Below are positions 61,544 to 64,000 of a DNA stretch of 64,000 bases, one piece after another. The notes under the pieces were generated by a model. The model ran no database searches. It was not told the origin of the DNA and saw nothing but the letters and a program-made list of their open reading frames with translations. Origin of the DNA: Sphingomonas faeni (GTDB lineage: Bacteria > Pseudomonadota > Alphaproteobacteria > Sphingomonadales > Sphingomonadaceae). The translations under genes and the position numbers were made by a program. Within the stretch, counting starts at the first letter, position 1; each line of letters starts with the position of its first letter. The stretch spans positions 162,886 to 226,885 of the forward strand of contig NZ_JALPNF010000006.1 in assembly GCF_023195535.1 (NCBI RefSeq), given 5' to 3'.

Positions 61544-62860
61544 ATGACAAAGCAACTCGAATATAAAGTTCATCTCCGCCCCCCCGGCGAACTAAAGGCG
61601 CGCAGCGACAATCCGCGCGTTCATAGTAAGAAGCAAGTCCAAGCGATCATGACCTCCATGAGACAGTTTGGGGTAACTCATCCGGTGCTTATCGATGATC
61701 AAGACCAGATCGTGGCAGGTCACGGCCGCGTTGAGGCAGCATTGGCACTAGGGCTGGCCACCATACCGGTAATCTGTCTGCATCATCTCACAAAGGCCGA
61801 ACTGAAGGCTTTCATGATCGCCGACAATCGTACAGCCGAGCTGGCTACGTGGGATCGCGAGCTCCTGGCAAAGAGCTTTGCAGAGATCGAAGTGCTCGAC
61901 AATGAGCTGGACCTTTCGGTGACCGGCTTTGACGTTGAAGAAGTCGACCTTTTGGCTGATTACAGATCGACCAAAAAGCCGAAGCTGGAAGCCGAAATCC
62001 CGGCTTTGCGCGAACGGGCGGTGTCTCGCGAGGGAGACCTCTGGATTATAGGAGATCGCCACCGGTTGCTTTGCGGTGACGCCACCATCGCAGCCTCGTA
62101 TGTAACGCTACTTGGAGATGATCGCATCGACATGGTGATCACTGATCCGCCTTGGAACTGCCCGATCCAAGGACATGTCAGCGGACTTGGGAAAAACAAG
62201 CACCGGGAGTTCGTCGCTGCATCTGGCGAAATGACGCGGGAAGAGTTTAAGCGCTTTCTTGAAGCATTCATGTTCCAGCTGGAGCGGGTCAGTCGGTCGG
62301 GCTCGCTACACTATGTTTTCTGCGATTGGCGCATCCTCGGAGACGTACTTTCAGTGGGCGAGGCGGTCTATGATCGCCTCGTCAATCTGGCTGTTTGGGC
62401 CAAGACCAACGCGGGGATGGGCTCTTTTATGAGGAGCCAGCATGAACTTGTAGCTATCTACAAGAAAGGCCGTCGCGCTCACATCAACAACGTCAATCTC
62501 GGCGTCGATGGACGTCATCGCAGCAACGTCTGGACTTTCGCGGGCGCAAACAGCTTCGGTCACGGTCGAGATGACGCGTTAGCGATGCATCCCACGGTCA
62601 AACCCGTTCTCATGATCGCCGAAGCGGTTAAAGATGCGAGCCACCGCGGTGATCTCATACTTGACCCGTTCGGTGGATCAGGAACTACCTTGATGGCCTG
62701 CCAGGACACGGGACGGCGCGCGCGTCTAATGGAACTAGACCCACTCTATGTGGATGTGATCATCTCCCGCGCGGGTCGGGAAGGGATGACAGCCGTTCTA
62801 GAAACTACCGGCCAAACCTTTAACGAGGTTCGCGGCGACCGGGAGGTGCAGCATGGCTGA
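61544..62860 (+). CDS. ParB-like nuclease domain fused to DNA adenine/cytosine-N4 methyltransferase (beta class)
   Basis: 438 residues. N-terminal ParB/Srx-like domain (about 8-110) with VLIDDQDQIVAGHGRVEAAL, the GHGR box at 59-62. The methyltransferase part has motif IV DPPW at 201-204 and motif I DPFGGSGTT from 374; the IV-before-I order is the beta class. Such fusions are frequent in phages and integrative elements and may methylate DNA against host restriction. ATG 61544 is preferred over TTG 61526. No restriction nuclease is adjacent. It overlaps the next gene by eight bases. Confidence 0.9.
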   Translation: MTKQLEYKVHLRPPGELKARSDNPRVHSKKQVQAIMTSMRQFGVTHPVLIDDQDQIVAGHGRVEAALALGLATIPVICLHHLTKAELKAFMIADNRTAELATWDRELLAKSFAEIEVLDNELDLSVTGFDVEEVDLLADYRSTKKPKLEAEIPALRERAVSREGDLWIIGDRHRLLCGDATIAASYVTLLGDDRIDMVITDPPWNCPIQGHVSGLGKNKHREFVAASGEMTREEFKRFLEAFMFQLERVSRSGSLHYVFCDWRILGDVLSVGEAVYDRLVNLAVWAKTNAGMGSFMRSQHELVAIYKKGRRAHINNVNLGVDGRHRSNVWTFAGANSFGHGRDDALAMHPTVKPVLMIAEAVKDASHRGDLILDPFGGSGTTLMACQDTGRRARLMELDPLYVDVIISRAGREGMTAVLETTGQTFNEVRGDREVQHG

Positions 62861-63299
62861 CGATCCTGAGAAACCTGTCGGATACGGCAATCCGCCAAAA
62901 CACAGCCAGTTTCGCAAGGGCTGTCCTCAACCCAAGCGACGCACGAAGGCGAGCGGGGCGATTGATGTGTACGCCTTGATCAACGCGCCGGTAACGGTCG
63001 GGGAGGGTAATGCCGCCTACAAGATGCACCCGCACGAGCTCGCTCTTCGTAAACTCGCAAGCGATGCGATTAAGGGCAACATGCGGGCCATTGAGCTGCT
63101 GATCAACGAGTTCATCCGCTACGACATCATCACGGCGCAGGTGACAGGGGCCGAGTGGCGTGTGCGAATATACCGCCCTATCGACTATGACCCCGACAAG
63201 TGGGATCAGAACTTAAAGCTCTATGGCCCGCCTCCCTGGCCCTTGGAACATGACGGTCTTTGTCGGATACAGGAGCTTCGCGATGCAGCCCGAGGATGA
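62853..63299 (+). CDS. DUF5681 family protein (first of two)
   Basis: 148 residues. The N-terminal VGYGNPPKHSQFRKGCPQPK at about 9-28 is the characteristic DUF5681 start, here with a Cys and lacking the usual Gly-Asn-Pro. A helical part, MHPHELALRKLASDAIKGNM, follows, and the C-terminus YGPPPWPLEHDGLC is unrelated. Members are short, basic and linked to phages and mobile elements; function unknown. GGGAGG lies upstream of ATG 62853, which is inside the methyltransferase gene. Overlaps the next gene by 17 bases. Confidence 0.75.
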   Translation: MADDPEKPVGYGNPPKHSQFRKGCPQPKRRTKASGAIDVYALINAPVTVGEGNAAYKMHPHELALRKLASDAIKGNMRAIELLINEFIRYDIITAQVTGAEWRVRIYRPIDYDPDKWDQNLKLYGPPPWPLEHDGLCRIQELRDAARG

Positions 63300-63807
63300 C
63301 GGTTTCATCGAAGACGACTTTACTGACGCTTATGAGGAGGAACTAATAGAACGGCCGCGGGGGGTCAGGTTCGGTGAGGGCCAGCCGATCAATCGCCTTG
63401 GTCGGCCACGCGGTTCTCCCAATCAGCGCACAATGGCAAAGCGTGTCGCCATGCAGCGTCACAAGGTCACCATCGACGGTAAATCGTGCCGAAAATCGAC
63501 CCTCGAGCTAGTATTGTTAAGCTTGAGAAAGAAAGCTGCTCAAGGTGATGTAAAGGCGTTTAAGCTTCAACGATCCCTATTGCAAAAACTTGCTCCCCGG
63601 CAGGAGGGGCGTTCTGCGGTCTTGATTTTACCAGCAAAGCTAACTTGCGATGAGTGGGAGGCGGTCTATGATTCAAGCTTTCCCAACGAAGATGTTGCCG
63701 AACGTTTTCCCTACTTGATGCGCGAGCGTAAGGCTCACCAGCAATACACAGCTGACATCGATCGTGAATTACGGGAATCACAGGCGGTAGATAGATCAAA
63801 AAAATAA
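63283..63807 (+). CDS. DUF5681-like protein (second of two)
   Basis: 174 residues. After an acidic N-terminus (EDDGFIEDDFTDAYEEE) comes VRFGEGQPINRLGRPRGSPN, the family's FkkGqsGNPkGRP-like motif. A Lys/Arg-rich helical section (KSTLELVLLSLRKKAAQGDV) and a distinct C-terminal segment follow. AGGAG sits eight bases before ATG 63283; 63223 is an in-frame alternative. Only the motif and the basic helical part resemble the first protein, so the pair looks like diverged relatives rather than a recent duplication. Lower GC than chromosomal genes. Confidence 0.7.
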   Translation: MQPEDDGFIEDDFTDAYEEELIERPRGVRFGEGQPINRLGRPRGSPNQRTMAKRVAMQRHKVTIDGKSCRKSTLELVLLSLRKKAAQGDVKAFKLQRSLLQKLAPRQEGRSAVLILPAKLTCDEWEAVYDSSFPNEDVAERFPYLMRERKAHQQYTADIDRELRESQAVDRSKK

Positions 63808-63873
63808 AAAGCCGGTATGGTGGTAGAATAAATGGCCCGCTGAGACGCCTTAAAAGACACCCGCAAAGGATGA

Positions 63874-64000
63874 TGAACCGCCCCGGGTCTGCCGGAGGCC
63901 TTGGGTTGTGAGTCACGCCGCCATATCGATGTTGTCTGCGGCAGCATAATATTGGTGTTCGGCTTCGGCAGGCGGGATGTTGCCGATAGGCTCGAGCAGC
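63874..64000 (-). mobile_element. IS3-family insertion sequence, one end (continues past window)
   Basis: The terminal inverted repeat TGAACCGCCCCGGGTCTGCC (continuing GGAGGC) begins at 63874. It is followed inward by the last codons of a transposase on the minus strand. Only one end is in the window, so target duplication and completeness cannot be judged. Confidence 0.82.
63913..63999 (-). CDS. IS3-family transposase OrfB, C-terminal end (partial)
   Basis: The minus-strand frame ends at TGA 63915-63913 and reads LLEPIGNIPPAEAEHQYYAA then ADNIDMAA. The IGxIPPAEAExxYY pattern is the C-terminus of the DDE integrase-type OrfB in many IS3 elements. The gene continues beyond the window. Confidence 0.8.
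   Translation of the reverse strand: MLEPIGNIPPAEAEHQYYAAADNIDMAA

Noticed and set aside
63560..63916. A 118-codon minus-strand frame at the island end
   Set aside because: Antisense to the second DUF5681 gene and crosses the IS terminus; no motif.

Overview
The window is a high-GC alphaproteobacterial chromosome segment, most probably from Sphingomonas or a close relative in the Sphingomonadales. The evidence is the aa3 oxidase operon order (ctaC-ctaD-ctaB-small ORF-ctaG-ctaE-DUF983-SURF1-thrC), the pyrE-pdxJ-acpS-lepB string, ybgC-tolQRAB-pal, and cyoABCD-SURF1-regB-regA. Neighbouring genes often overlap by ATGA. Gaps between genes carry several families of long GC-rich palindromes.

Layout. 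1-1.6 kb: the end of an M28 peptidase, then agmatine deiminase. 1.9-11.6 kb (minus strand): the aa3 cytochrome c oxidase operon with its assembly factors (heme O synthase, Cox11-type copper chaperone, SURF1), then threonine synthase and an RlmI-like methyltransferase. 12.1-16 kb (plus): pyrE, pdxJ, acpS, lepB and an AI-2E-type permease. 16.1-21.4 kb: a glycan-type cluster with two GT4 glycosyltransferases, an ArnT/GT39-like membrane protein, an unrecognised membrane protein and a DUF2141 protein. 21.6-25 kb: ubiG, aspartate kinase and nitronate monooxygenase. 25.4-31.3 kb: a lipoprotein and the Tol-Pal system, into which two palindromic repeats have been inserted. 31.5-44.1 kb: mixed housekeeping and metabolic genes (S1/P1 nuclease, isoaspartyl peptidase, acyltransferase, ispG, transporters, pyrophosphatase, M61 peptidase, adenine-type deaminase). 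44.2-46.4 kb: a bacteriophytochrome kinase. 46.5-49.3 kb: two MFS transporters. 49.5-56.4 kb: the bo3 quinol oxidase operon, running by overlap into SURF1 and the RegB/RegA redox two-component system. 56.4-60.8 kb: a spore-photoproduct-lyase-like radical SAM protein, a DODA-type dioxygenase, an FMN reductase, a pirin and a cyclophilin.

At 60,887-60,977 an intact tRNA-Ser(GGA) marks the edge of a lower-GC accessory region running to the window end. It holds a ParB-domain/DNA-methyltransferase fusion, two DUF5681-type proteins in one tight operon, and the end of an IS3-family element. No integrase is visible.

Two themes stand out. First, respiration: two terminal oxidases, each with its own SURF1, and a quinone/thiol-responsive RegBA pair joined to the quinol oxidase operon. 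Second, the palindromic repeats: at least five families and more than 20 copies. In three places they lie at a gene's translation start (tolB, tolR and the GT39-like gene), so they may shape expression. All functional calls come from reading motifs by eye; no database search was run.
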